Below are positions 12,646 to 23,588 of a DNA stretch of 64,000 nt, piece after piece. The notes under the pieces are model-generated. The model was given only the letters and a program-made list of their open reading frames with translations, was not told where the DNA came from and did not search any database. The stretch is from Rhynchopus euleeides. Taxonomy: Eukaryota > Euglenozoa > Diplonemea > Diplonemida > Diplonemidae. The stretch's first letter is position 1, and the number at the start of each line of letters is the position of its first letter. The DNA lies in NCBI GenBank assembly GCA_963210315.1, contig OY723253.1:930001-994000 (forward strand), given 5' to 3'. A program made the position numbers and the translations under genes.

Positions 12646-13749
12646 GTAGAGGCAGCTTAGGCAATGTCGTGTGTGCGGCTGTGCCCCGCCTCCCTGTCGC
12701 GGATGGGTGTGGAAGGCAAACTGCAGAGCTGCAGGCATCGCTGCGCAGGGCATCAGGGGGGTGGTGGTGTTGGCGGAAACAATCGCGTCGTCCGCAGAGG
12801 TGGTGGGGAATCGGGGTGGGGGCAGGGGTGGGGGGGGTGGAGCTGCGAGAGAGAATGTCCAACTTGTCCAGGGATGTGGGCGGCACAAAGATCTGTTCTG
12901 CAGCTGGCGTGTCACTCTCCCGTTCGTCTTTTTTTTGGTTGGGATCTGTGTTCTTTTTTGCTCACGGAGAAAACAAAAAGGGTGGGGGTAATGGGGGGAT
13001 AAAGGGAGGGAAACACGGATTTTTTTTGATTCGCACGCCGCACACAACGAAACACGTCACAACGATGTCACTACGGATGTGCGGCATCTAGTTCGGCAGG
13101 CACAACATCTGTGCCGGCGAGACGGCAATCGCATTTGCCACTCCTCGTTGTTTCGTTCGCACCTTGACACCGTGTTGGAAGGAAGGAGGGAGCCTTGAAC
13201 AACATATCGACCACAAGCGAACACGTTGACACCGCACTCGACTGAATCAGATACACCAGTCTTGCCGCCCGTCTCCGGGATAGGACTGGGTGGGGTGACA
13301 GGAGAGGAAAGGACTTCCGTTCGACTCACACTCGACACACGCGGAACACACCACACGGGGATGGGATTCAGACCATCAGGACGGGCCAAATACGACAAGA
13401 TAACCATTGTTTGGGCATCACCAGGCACCCAGCAGAGGGCTGGCCGGGCTGAGTGGAGAAAATACGGAACTAGTGGGATGTATGTTTTGTTGGCCGTGGG
13501 GATGGTGACACCCCCTCAGCCCCGAAGGGCTTCCAGCCATTTATTTTGTTGTTGTGATTTTTTTCGTCTATCAGACACACTTTTGCACAGCACTCACGAT
13601 GATGACGGCCGTTGCGATGCCAGCCGGCCCAGCGGCTCGGCGCACATAATGACAGCCAGCCTTGTCAGCCGCCCTGGCCATCGCCCTTACCTATTCCCGG
13701 GAGATTGTAAGAAAATCAAAAAAGAAGGAGATTGTGAAAGAGCAGCAGA
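12646..13749. other. Intergenic spacer, no gene recognised
   Basis: This 1.1 kb lies between the GH3 stop and the receptor leader. It contains short homopolymers and an AT-richer stretch next to the GH3 stop (13700-13745). I see no RNA gene and no TIR pair. Confidence 0.5.
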
Positions 13750-15801
13750 TCAGATGGTGAACGAAACAGTCTGCTGCAGGTTGGTGGACGACAGGCCCAC
13801 CTCAGCGACGTAGCCCCCCGAAGGCTGCACCCAGTCGCGCGACTCCGTCGACCACACGCTGAGCAGCCGCTGCCCGAGGGGCAGCACAACATTTGTGGAT
13901 GACTCGACGTACACCTTGGCATAGGCCTTCAGCTGGCGCGGGGGCTCCGCTGCGGAGGCGGGGAAGGTGACGTACACCTGCACCACAGCGGTGCCCGGCT
14001 TGGACCCGGTGTTCTCCACTGTGGCGGTGATGTTGCAGCCACCCTGCTTGCAGGCCACTGTCGCTCCGCTCACCTTGAACGTCGTGTAAGTCAAACCGTG
14101 CCCGAAGGAGTACTTCGGGGCAATGCCGTGTGTGGTGTACCAGCGGTACCCGAACTCCATCCGCTCTGTGTACTCCGCCTTGTGGTGCGTCCCCTCTGCA
14201 ACGCCGGGCCACTGCTCCTTGGTGAAGCCCTGCTCGTTCTCCACGTTGGGCAGCGTCAGGGGGAGGCGCCCGTTAGGCTGTGCGTCACCCAGGATCATGT
14301 CGGCAATCGCCACGCCGGCCTGCTGCCCGGGCATGAAGGACAGGATGACCGAGGCCATGTGTGTGTCGAAGTCTGTCAGGACGGCACCCGGGGTGATGAG
14401 CACAGCGGCGACACGCTGCGATGCAGCACCGAGCTGTGCCGCAAAGTCGGCCTGCGGCAGCTCCAGCGTCTCCCTGTCCTTCGCTTCCTGCGAGTTTTCG
14501 GCAAGGACCACCACCGTGACGTTGGCAGTGCGTGCAGCCTCAACAGCCTCCGCCTCGTTCTTCTTGTTGTGGCCGCTGTAGAACTTAATGGTGGCGCCAG
14601 TGCCGGCCAGTGCTGCCTCAAGCCCCGCCAGCACAGACACCGTGGAGCTGGGGGTGACGTGGCCCGACCCCTTCCCACCGTAGAGCGACGTGTCGGAAGC
14701 TGCGGTGCCGGCCACCACGATGGTTGCGCCCTTCAGGGCTTCGCGGGACAGCGGGAGGAAGTTGTTCTCGTTCTTCAGCAGCACCGCGCTGTCCTTGATG
14801 ATCGTCTCGCACACGGTGCGGTGCTCCGCCGACGTGACGTTGACCCACGGGGTGGCGGGGCGGCTGTAGTTAGCATTCAGAATCCCAAACCTGTCGAGGG
14901 TGGACAGGATGTTGAGCGCCTTCTCGTCGATCTCGCTCTCATGCAGGCGCCCCTCCAGCACCGCGGCATCGATGGCCTCGATGGAGTAGTGCACACCCAG
15001 CGGCATCTCCTGGTCCAGCCCCGAGCGCATGCTCTCCACAGTGCTGTGCGTTGCCAGCCAGTCCGACATCACCCACCCGTTGAACCCCAGCCTGTCACGC
15101 AGGATGCCCCTCAGGGTGCCGTTGTTCTGGCAGGCATGCTCCCCGTTGACCAGGTTGTACGAGCACATGGCCGTGGCAACACCTGCGTTAACAGCAGCCT
15201 CGAAGGGCGGCACATACATCTCCATGATGGTGCGCTCATCCACAATGGCATCGACGCTGGCGCGGTTCGTCTCCTGGTTGTTCAGGATGAAGTGCTTGAT
15301 GTTGGCCATCACACCCTGGCCCTGGATGCCCTCCACTGCGTCACCCACAAGCGAAGCCCCCAGGAAGGGGTCCTCGCCAGAGAGGTACTCGAAGTTCCGC
15401 CCGTTCTTCGGGATGCGTGCCACACACACAGCAGGCCCGAGCTGCACGTCGGCACCCTTCCCGCGGAACTCGGCAGCCATCGCCTTGCCCCACACACGCG
15501 CAGTCTCCTTGTTCCAAGACGCACCGATGCTGAGCCCAGCGGGGAACTGGGTGGACGACCCGTGGTACCAGTAGGAGCGGTAGCCCTGGGGGCCGTCGTT
15601 CAGCTTGATGGGGGGGATGCCGACACGCTCCACCCCCTCCACAGCCCCGACGTAGTGCTCGCGGGGCTCCAGCAGCTCCACGCCGTGGAGGAGGCGCACC
15701 TTCTCAGAACGGGTCATGTTGGCCACAAGCTGCGCGGCGCGCGGCGTCGCGGCCGCACATATCGCAGCAGGCAGCAGACCGAGGCAAACGGCACGCAACA
15801 T
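13750..15801 (-). CDS. Secreted GH3 beta-glucosidase/beta-xylosidase-type hydrolase
   Basis: The ATG at 15801 gives 683 residues with a signal peptide (MLRAVCLGLLPAAICAAA). The GH3 N-terminal TIM-barrel domain covers about residues 30-300: GRNFEYLSGEDPFLG, then IKHFILNNQETNR with the conserved K-H pair, then GWVMSDW, where Asp near residue 247 is the expected catalytic nucleophile. The alpha/beta sandwich domain follows (VLLKNENNFLPL, SFMPGQQAG, GRLPLTLP). A C-terminal fibronectin-III-like domain (ITATVENTGSKPGTAVVQVY) ends the protein. There is no PA14 insert and no intron. It should release terminal sugars from beta-glucosides or xylosides outside the cell or in a lysosome-like compartment; substrate cannot be fixed from sequence. 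A longer in-frame N-terminus up to 16110 is unlikely because it would bury the signal peptide. Confidence 0.9.
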   Translation of the reverse strand: MLRAVCLGLLPAAICAAATPRAAQLVANMTRSEKVRLLHGVELLEPREHYVGAVEGVERVGIPPIKLNDGPQGYRSYWYHGSSTQFPAGLSIGASWNKETARVWGKAMAAEFRGKGADVQLGPAVCVARIPKNGRNFEYLSGEDPFLGASLVGDAVEGIQGQGVMANIKHFILNNQETNRASVDAIVDERTIMEMYVPPFEAAVNAGVATAMCSYNLVNGEHACQNNGTLRGILRDRLGFNGWVMSDWLATHSTVESMRSGLDQEMPLGVHYSIEAIDAAVLEGRLHESEIDEKALNILSTLDRFGILNANYSRPATPWVNVTSAEHRTVCETIIKDSAVLLKNENNFLPLSREALKGATIVVAGTAASDTSLYGGKGSGHVTPSSTVSVLAGLEAALAGTGATIKFYSGHNKKNEAEAVEAARTANVTVVVLAENSQEAKDRETLELPQADFAAQLGAASQRVAAVLITPGAVLTDFDTHMASVILSFMPGQQAGVAIADMILGDAQPNGRLPLTLPNVENEQGFTKEQWPGVAEGTHHKAEYTERMEFGYRWYTTHGIAPKYSFGHGLTYTTFKVSGATVACKQGGCNITATVENTGSKPGTAVVQVYVTFPASAAEPPRQLKAYAKVYVESSTNVVLPLGQRLLSVWSTESRDWVQPSGGYVAEVGLSSTNLQQTVSFTI

Positions 15802-15818
15802 TGGAAGCAGTGGGTCGC

Positions 15819-15860
15819 CTGCATGTGGTGGTGTGTTGGTTGGCGTTGAGCAAAAAGGTG
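15819..15860 (-). promoter_or_regulatory. Candidate splice-acceptor tract 5' of the GH3 gene
   Basis: On the minus strand a C/A-rich run ends ACATGCAG 17 bases upstream of the GH3 ATG. It resembles the tract ahead of the receptor gene and is offered as a possible spliced-leader or UTR-intron acceptor. Confidence 0.3.
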
Positions 15861-16552
15861 TGGCGATGACAGTGATCTCCGACAGCATTGCATGTATGCC
15901 AACAGCCACACGGGTGGCAACCATCATGCGGATGGACAACAGAGGCCTGAGGGGTGGAGGGGTCGCGGCAGCTTGCGTTGCATGTGTGTGCTTTTTACTA
16001 CTAGCATATTTTTTTGGCCGACGATTCCTGCCATGCAAGCTAGGCTGACAACAGAGGCCGTGTTCTGCACACAACACTGCCAGTCCCAGGAAGGCACGGG
16101 ACGATGCCATGTTATGGGCCAGGTGTCAGTTCTTCTTTTTGGTGAATCAGAATTGTGCAACACAATCGTGCGAGTGTACTACCACACCAGCGCTACGGCA
16201 AGTCAGAGCACATGTGTGTGTGTGTGTGTGTGAGTGTGTGAGTGTGATGCCAAGATGTCGAAGGATCGGCCATGTCTGAGTTATAGGCCCCTCGTAGTGG
16301 GTGGGTGTCTGTGTGCGTGTATCGCAAATAGAATATGGTTTCATGTGTTCAGGAAGAAAAAAAACAGCCCCCACCACCACCACCACCACTCCCTTCCTCC
16401 CACCCTCCCTCAAAATTACACATCTTGGTCCTCTTCTTTGGAATCCCCAACCGAACCGAACCCCCCCACCCCCCACCCAACCCCCTTATCCTGTTGCTTC
16501 GCGTGGAAATCCTTCATTTGAGTATTTTTTTGAGTTTGCTTGAAAACTGTGT
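15861..16552. other. Intergenic spacer with short GT and C-rich tracts
   Basis: It has a (GT)n run at 16212-16231 and a pyrimidine-rich block at 16365-16490. No gene was recognised. It ends at the target duplication of element N. Confidence 0.5.
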
Positions 16553-16581
16553 TCGTATCACGGTTGGCAATTGGTTACCAA

Positions 16582-17597
16582 GGAGGATCCTTGAAATCGG
16601 TAGTGGACAGTAGCGGACAGGGCGGACATTTCCTTGTGGAAAAAGTGCCCGAAAAAAAAATTCGAAAAGGTCCCCCTTACAGAATTAGCCTTTTTTCAAA
16701 AAATCGGAAAATTTCGGACCGCAATTTGTACCCAAGAAAGTGCCGAATTTTCGGACTTGGTCCGATTTGAACGATTTCCGTGCCTCTTGCAACCCCCATG
16801 AGGGGGGGGCTGCTGTTTCGGGTTTTTCCGGTGGTACATGCTGGGGTGTCAGGACAGGGAATCCTGCTCGCTGTACCCGGTGATCCCTGACGCAGCCAGG
16901 AAGTGGAGAGCCTTGGAACCCTGGTTGAGGCCTGTAACACCCGGCCTTCCTGCCACTTGTGGCATTGTGGAGTGGAGGTGGATATGGAGAAGGTTCTCTC
17001 TCCGTCCGGTCAAGCACAACCGTCCTCTCCAGCCAGGGGTCATCTACTTTCCAAACAAGGGCCAGGAACATGCTCAAACAAACCAATTGATCAGAAAATC
17101 TGGGTTGCCGTGGAATCATTGAGCATTGGGGAGTGGTTTGCCCCCTTGCTGCGTATGACATGTCCATTTTTGACGATTTTTGGGCAGAATTTGGTGCGTG
17201 GGACCTTTCGATTTTCATGAATTTTTCGGAATTTCGTGGGGACCGGTACCCCATTTGAGGGCCAAAAATCTCATTTCCGAGGCCTGGGAATGGTCGCAGT
17301 GGCCTCAGATGTCCAAAAACGTTCAATTGACCTCTCCTCGAAAAAAAATTCGAAAGGTCCCCCCTACTGGCACCCCGGATTAGGACATGTCTCTGGGGGT
17401 GTCCGGGGGGCATTTTTGGCCCATTTTTGGCTGGGGAAAATGGGCCATTTTTCACGATTTTTCTCAAATTGGACCCGGACATCCGGACACCCGGATTTCC
17501 CGGTCCGGGCCTGTCCGCCCTGTCCGCCCTGAAAACGCCTAAGGGGCCGGGGGAAATCCAGGAAATTCGGGAAATCCAGGAATATGAAGAATCCTCC
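16582..17597. mobile_element. TIR element B1 (3-bp TSD), inserted in N
   Basis: The element starts GGAGGATCCTTG and ends AATCCTCC, flanked by CAA on both sides (16579-16581 and 17598-17600). It is nearly identical to the first ~870 bases of B2 (53818 onward) and to B2's last ~120 bases (63330-63448). The region near 17475-17530 repeats the palindromic word TCCGGACA. No transposase is evident; minus-strand open frames here are conserved only because the element is duplicated. A 3-bp TSD would suit CACTA-like or Academ-like elements, but this is not proven. Confidence 0.75.
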
Positions 17598-17696
17598 CAA
17601 TACCAAGTATTACCAAAATTTGGTAATGCTCGGGAAATTACCAAGATTACCAAGGATTGTTAGCCGATTGTTGGCCGATTACCAAAATTTGATAAA

Positions 17697-17805
17697 GGGG
17701 GCCCTCGCTACCAAGTGTGACTGAGTGAGAAAAAGTGAGAAGTCAGCCATGTTTGGCTGAAAACTGACGACTCGTGACTCACAGTGACTCGTAGCGAGGG
17801 CCCCC
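17697..17805. mobile_element. Tiny palindromic MITE-like element O within N
   Basis: A 109-bp unit begins GGGGGCCCTCGCTAC and ends GTAGCGAGGGCCCCC, with repeated TGACTCAC/GTGACTGAGTG words inside. The termini are perfectly inverted over 15 bases. I could not define a target duplication. Confidence 0.5.
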
Positions 17806-18344
17806 AATGGATTATCAAGGATTGTTGGCCGATTATCAAGTGGTGGAAGAGACGCTAGGAGGCAAGGTTTGCAGAATTCCGGCCGCCTCGTTACCCGATT
17901 TTTTGCTCATCCTCGCCAAGGATGGGACGGACAAGGCCGTGGTCGGGCCATTTTGGCCTGGGAGTTGAGTTTTTCGGTCCCCAACAGGGTTTGAGGTGGT
18001 CAGATTCCCTCCAGCCTCCTCAGTTGACCCTATCCTGCAGCACCCGGCTGGACCCCAGAATCGGTTGCTCCGAAAACCCGTTTCCTGGCATATTTGGGCT
18101 CTGTGAGAACCGTGATGGTGTCATTTTGCCCATATGGTGCCCATTTTCACTACCCATTGAGGGTGGCCGTCTGGGTCAGCTCCCCTCAGGATTTGTGAGG
18201 GAACTGATTTGATTGATAATTGATTACCAATTACCAAGGATTACCAACGGATCAAGGATTGTTTTCGTTGGTAATCCTTGATAATCGAGTTGATAATTTT
18301 GGACCAATTGATCCACATTTGGATCAATTGCCAACCGTGTCGTA

Positions 18345-19328
18345 TCAGTCCTATTCGTGGTAATTTACCCCCCCCCCAAAATTTACCCCCCCCCCTTATA
18401 TTACCCCATTTTTCGGAAATTTTGGGTTCAGGCCCCAGAAATTTGGTAATTTACCCCCCCCCCTTTGGCTGGGGGGGTGGGGGGAAAATACCCATTTTTT
18501 GGCTGGTCGGGGGGTAAATTTACCCCCTCCACTGGGTGGTGGGGGGGTAATTTACCACCCCCTTTGCCTGGTAGGGGGGTAAATTACCCCCCCTACCTGG
18601 TAAGAGGGGGTAAATTTACCCCCCACCAGGCTAAGGGGGGTAAATTACCCCCCTGGCCCTCCCCAGCAAAGGGGGGTAATTTGTTCCCGCTCTTACTGGG
18701 GGGGTAATTTACCCCCTCCCAGGCCAAAGGGGTAGTTGCCACCCCTTTACCCGTAGGGAGGGTAAATTTGCCCCCTTGTACTGAAGAGGGGGGTAATTTA
18801 CCCCCCTACCCACCACCGGAGAAGGGGGTAAATTACCCCCCAGTAAGGGCGGGGGCAATTTACCCCCCCTTGACTGGGGAGGGCCAGGGGGGTAATTTAC
18901 CCCCTCCCCGGGCAAAGGGGGTGGCACATATACCCCCCTTTGCCTGGAAGGAGGGGTAAATTACCCCCTAGTTACCCCCACTACCCAGTCAGAAGGGGGG
19001 TAATTTACCCCCTCTTTGCCGCCAGGGGAGGGTAATTGGCTGTGAGGTAGGCACCACACACCCCACCGCATGCATGTGACAGGTCCAATCATGCCGAAGG
19101 AAGTGCCCGAGGGCCTGGGTGATGCCAGGGTAGGTCACCCACAGGCCCTGGGCGCCCTCTCACCCCCCTATGGCCTACCAAAAAAACCGGCCACCCCAGA
19201 ACATGGTAATTTACCCCCCCCCCTTGACCCGTAATTTACCCCCCCCCTTATATTACCCCCCTTTTCCCAAAATTTCCGGTCAGGCGACCCAAAGGGGGGG
19301 GGGGGTAAATGACCACGAATAGGACTGA
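18345..19328. mobile_element. TIR element M with an array of GGTAAATTTACC palindromes (TA TSD)
   Basis: The left end TCAGTCCTATTCGTGG is mirrored by CCACGAATAGGACTGA at the right, and both are bounded by TA (18343-18344 and 19329-19330). Between them more than 20 degenerate copies of a palindrome of G-run, TAAATTTA, C-run are spaced by short linkers from about 18362 to 19310. There is no coding sequence. A TA target and short TIR point to the Tc1/mariner/pogo superfamily as the mobilising enzyme. Confidence 0.75.
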
Positions 19329-20241
19329 TACATAAAAAACGCGAGAGAGAGAAAAATCGAGGGCCGCGATAATAGAGAGAGAAGGGGGGAAATAGGACAC
19401 AGATTTGTTTGCAGGAGGGATGAGGGCATGTGGGACAATCAAGGATATGGGTGGGGCGTCTGGGCCGGAGGCTTTTGCAACATAGTAATGTCATGCACTA
19501 GGGCATCGGGGAAACTTCGGGTTTTCCTTTGGAACTAGCACTGGCAACATGAAGGCGGCAGGCCAACCAGACTGTGGGCACAAGGGAAAAACACCCCACA
19601 GGAGGGGGGGCTGGAAATGGAATCAATTTTAATCAAGCTTGTGTCCGCAACCACAGCCAGAGAGAGGGAGAGAGTCCAACAGGTGATTACATTTTCCAAT
19701 GATGTCTCGTGATCTGGAGACACGAGTGCCCTTACACCAACGGCGGGTCCCAGCTTTGGGGCTTGTTTCGAGGTGGGTATCTGAGGGGTGGCTTGCAGGT
19801 GTGCGAGTTTCCTTGTGGTCTCGGGAAACCCGACGCCCTGCGCCCTCAAAGGGGGTGGGGGGTGGGGAATACCAGGAGCAACGCATTCAGCCCCTCCCTG
19901 CATATTGCTTTGGCCTCGACTGCCACCAGCCTTGACATTGCATTTTTGCTTGTGGCATATGTTGTCTTGGCCACATCCTGAACACACATATACACACCCA
20001 CACACACACGCACGTATGCTGAACAAGAGTGCTGCTATGAAAAAAGGGCTGGCTGCAACAGAGCTCTCTTCCATATCCCTACAAAAGAATCTGTTTGTGC
20101 GCACCGTGTCATGCGTGTCTATTCACATCCTTTTCATGCGCTGCCAACAGCCGGGCGAAGCTTACAATGTAAGATACTGCAAGCTTCACTGCAGTGCAGT
20201 GCCGCTTTAGATGATCCAATGGCCTGAACCAAGGTGTTGCA

Positions 20242-20324
20242 TTTTTTGGGCATCGACGACCACACCCCGACGCGCGGGACGACCGGGAGCGGCGTACACT
20301 GTGTTGCCCAAGGGTGCGGTATAT
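20242..20324. repeat. Dispersed ~85-bp repeat, copy 1
   Basis: It matches 22577-22660 in the same orientation across ATCGACGACCACACC, the GACCGGGAG block and TACACTGTGTTGCCC. It is not recognisable as tRNA, 5S rRNA or U6. Confidence 0.6.
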
Positions 20325-22099
20325 CTTTTTTGCCGCGGGGTTTCTTGCCCTCCCCAGTGCCAGTGGTTCGTTCGAATTCACACACTCACTCACCCCTCCC
20401 CCACCCTCCTTCCTGCATAACTTGCCCCCTGGAGAACCGGGAGAAAAAGCTCGCACTAGTTGGACACGCGAAGCGCAAAGAGGATAAGCAGGTGAAGCCC
20501 CAGATAATCGGATGGCACTGGAGGTAGCAGTGGGGCCGTCTGTCTGCCAAAGTGGGCCAAGAGTGCGGCGGTGACGGGGAGGGGTGAAGCTGGTGGCAGA
20601 AAACTGGGTTCGCACCCATCCTGCCTACCGCGAAAATCCAACACCATAGCGCCCTCCCACGCCGTGGGGATTGGCGGAGAAGTTTGAGGAGTCAGCAACA
20701 CATTGCTACGTTGCAGCGATCCCGAACACTTCGTGATAGAGATTTGACTGGGGCGTGGCAATTAACAACAGCAAGAATAGGAACCAGGAACGAGAGAGAC
20801 AAAGAGTGTGTGTGGGGGAGAGAGAAAAAAAACATGAAATGGAGCGGCGGTTTGAATAACCCTGCTGTCATCCAAGGGTTCCAAACCGTACCACACGCAC
20901 GTGGTGTACATTCCATTACCGGCTACTTCAAGCGTTGTGTGTATGGTGTATGGGGTGGGAGAGGGGGAAGGGGGAGGGGGGGGGAGGACATGCCGATATA
21001 AAAATAGCGGGGTATGGGGGGGGGTGTGCAAAAACCCCCCCCTCCCAGGGCGGTTAGTGCCCCGATGTTTTTTTGCCTCACCCTCTGACACCCCCCCGCC
21101 CCCCACTCCCCACTCCCGGAAGAAAAGAAACCCCACAAACTCAGCTCCTAACTGAAGTCGTTCAGAGCTGACACGAGGGACCACTGGCTCAGACATAAAA
21201 AATCAATTAAATCAGGCTGGTGTGTGGGAAGAGAGAGAGAGAAAGTGGGGGGGGGGGGGCGCTGAATGGAGAGAGAGAGAGAGAGATGAAAGCAGAAAAA
21301 GAATGGAGATTCGATGCAGGATTTGAATATCGTACACATTGCGCTTTATGATAGAAAACCCACCACCCTCCTCCTTCCCCGCTGCCGACTGCAAATAACC
21401 ACATCCCCCTCGAACAACTTTTTCTGATGAGCGCTGCGCTTTGTTCCCCGAGGCTGTGTTGTTGAGGCCGTGTCGGATGGCAGCCTCTTCTTTCGATCCC
21501 AAAGCTTCAGTCATACGATATTTTTTTCCCACCCCGTTACTTCGCAACTTTCGCTTCGCTTCGTCGCTCATAACTCGCAAAAAAAATAAACAACACATCA
21601 CGAACACCAGTGCGAGGCTTCTCCACAGTCACATGAATGTGCTGTATTTTGCTGCCGGCACAACAGGATGCTGCGGGAAGGCCGGGAAGGCGGAGACGAG
21701 TCACGACAACCGCTGCCCCGTCAACCCACACCCGCCACTGCGTTGCTAACCCTTCTTGTGTACATGCCACCACCACACCCCCTGCATTGTGAACGATTTT
21801 TTAATAGCTGTGAGCCCCCCCCCCCTGCCCTCCCCTGTGGAAGAAAGGTTTCGGGCCCTTCTGCCCGCACACCTGCCTCCACACCATGCCTACTCGTCTC
21901 CGTGGGCTTACATTGGCGGCTGATCCATAGGGCCGTGCCCGTGTTTCCACAGTGACGGCCAAACCTCCAACACCGATTCAAGGCATCCTGCAACAGGGGT
22001 TCTGGCAGATCGTTTCATTTTTTTGGCTAGTATGGGACAGTATGGGGTGGGGGTTTCGTAGAGAGGGTGGTGGGGGAGGGAAGGGGGCGGTGAGATGGG

Positions 22100-22146
<47 letters not shown>

Positions 22147-22576
22147 AAGCAAGAAAGGCAGAAGAGAGGGAACACACAACCCAGCCCTCCGAAAAGGAGT
22201 CGCCTCAGTCAGGGCGGTGGGTAGTCGTGGCGGTGGCTGGTGGTGGCGGGTACTACCGGAAGATAGTATAACCTTGCGCCTCTGTGAAAAAGAGCCGCGT
22301 GTCGTGAAGTTTGTTTTATGTCTCACACCCACCACCACCACCTCCTAATCTTGTAAGATGTGTTATTCTCGCGCAGCAATACGCCTGCATTGTCATACCC
22401 ACCCCACCTCTCTGTCTAGCCAAAGTAGTTAACATGATCTTCTCTGCTGTGTCTCGTGAAGTATCCGTTGACATCTTGAGGAAGGGGCGGGTGTAAAACA
22501 GCAGCCGCGGTTTTTTTCCCCACCCAGTCTTCTCTTCACTGCCAGCGAGCATCACACCCCTTTTTTTGTGCCGCCC

Positions 22577-22660
22577 ATTTTTTTGGTATCGACGACCACA
22601 CCCGACGCGTGAGGGCGACCGGGAGTGACGTACACTGTGTTGCCCGAGGGGGCGTTGTAC
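22577..22660. repeat. Dispersed ~85-bp repeat, copy 2
   Basis: This is the second copy of the unit at 20242-20324, differing by scattered substitutions and small indels. Both are preceded by a T run. Confidence 0.6.
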
Positions 22661-23588
22661 TTCAATGGTATAGACGCAGATCGTCCTTGGACCCACTGCG
22701 AGCATCACACCCCATTTTTTTTTGTTGCCGAGGGTGGCAAAGGTTGGAAAAAAGGGGGAAGCCTCGGACCGACAACACAGCGCCCTTCATCAGGAGGTTT
22801 TCACCCAACCTCACCCGCTCTCTCCTTCGTATCCTTAAATGTGTGAATATACCGTGGAACAATCCATCCGCCCTGCTAACCCCCCCCCCTCTCTCGTGTG
22901 ATTCAAGTGTGAATACCCCCAAATGAAGATGCCCGCACTCTACTCTCTCTCTCTCTTTCTGTACCTCATATGCTTAAAGTATGAATCTTGATATCCCTGA
23001 CGACGAAGGTGTGAATACAATCTGACATCTTGACGATAATACTGCACCAAACAGACGTTCCATCTCTGGATTTTTTTGACTAGCAAAAATATGGCATTTA
23101 TTAGTATCTTCAGGAGGGAGGTGTGCGTGTGTGTGTTTGAGTGAGACGGGGGCTCGCGCTCTGCCCTTCCTCTACCACCCCCTCGATCCCACATACCTCC
23201 CCCCCCCCAATTGCATGTGAGTTCTCAGAGGGGAAGGGGTGGCATTTGCTGCAGGTTGGCAAAACGCTCCCCCCCCTCCCTCACGCAGACACACGCGGCA
23301 GCCATAATTTGGAGAACGGGGGTGGTGGTAAAAAAACGGAATGGGGAGGGGGGGGGGGCGGGCAGGGGCAACAAATAAATGATTTCATTCGCACATTAAG
23401 TGGGCATGCGTCCATCGAGGCCGATGCCATAACCGTCGGGGTAGGGTGTGTGGTTGCGGTGGGGGAGAGGGGGTGGGGGGTGAAACGGAGTTGAGTATAT
23501 ATGCCATGAATTGCAAAAAAACTCTCAACTTGCAAGAAGAGGCCCACAGTCGGTCTTCCTTGGGGGAAAAGGGGGGGGGGGGGGGTTA

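Larger units (their letters stand above)
16559..18339. mobile_element. TIR element N (6-bp TSD), host of B1 and O
   Basis: The ends match as inverted repeats: CACGGTTGGCAATTG at the left and CAATTGCCAACCGTG at the right. The six bases TCGTAT flank both sides (16553-16558 and 18340-18345), a direct target duplication. The interior repeats the words TTACCAAGGATT, GCCGATTACC and GGTAATCCTTG on both strands. No coding capacity was found, so it is probably non-autonomous. Its CACGGT terminus resembles that of element C. Confidence 0.75.
19331..23586. other. Long intergenic region, no gene recognised
   Basis: This 4.3 kb has many purine or pyrimidine runs: (GA)n at 21266-21286 and 22105-22136, and G runs at 20975-20989 and 21249-21260. 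It also holds two copies of an ~85-bp dispersed repeat, listed separately. Open frames are low complexity and not supported on either strand. Confidence 0.5.

Noticed and set aside
12590-12886. Longer N-terminus of the receptor from 12886
   Set aside because: It is proline/histidine-rich leader sequence and would bury the signal peptide.
14098-15849. 583-codon plus-strand frame
   Set aside because: It is antisense to the GH3 gene, whose catalytic motifs are clear on the minus strand.
20242-22660. The 85-bp repeats as 5S rRNA
   Set aside because: Only a short GACCACACC stretch recalls 5S; the conserved internal blocks do not match.
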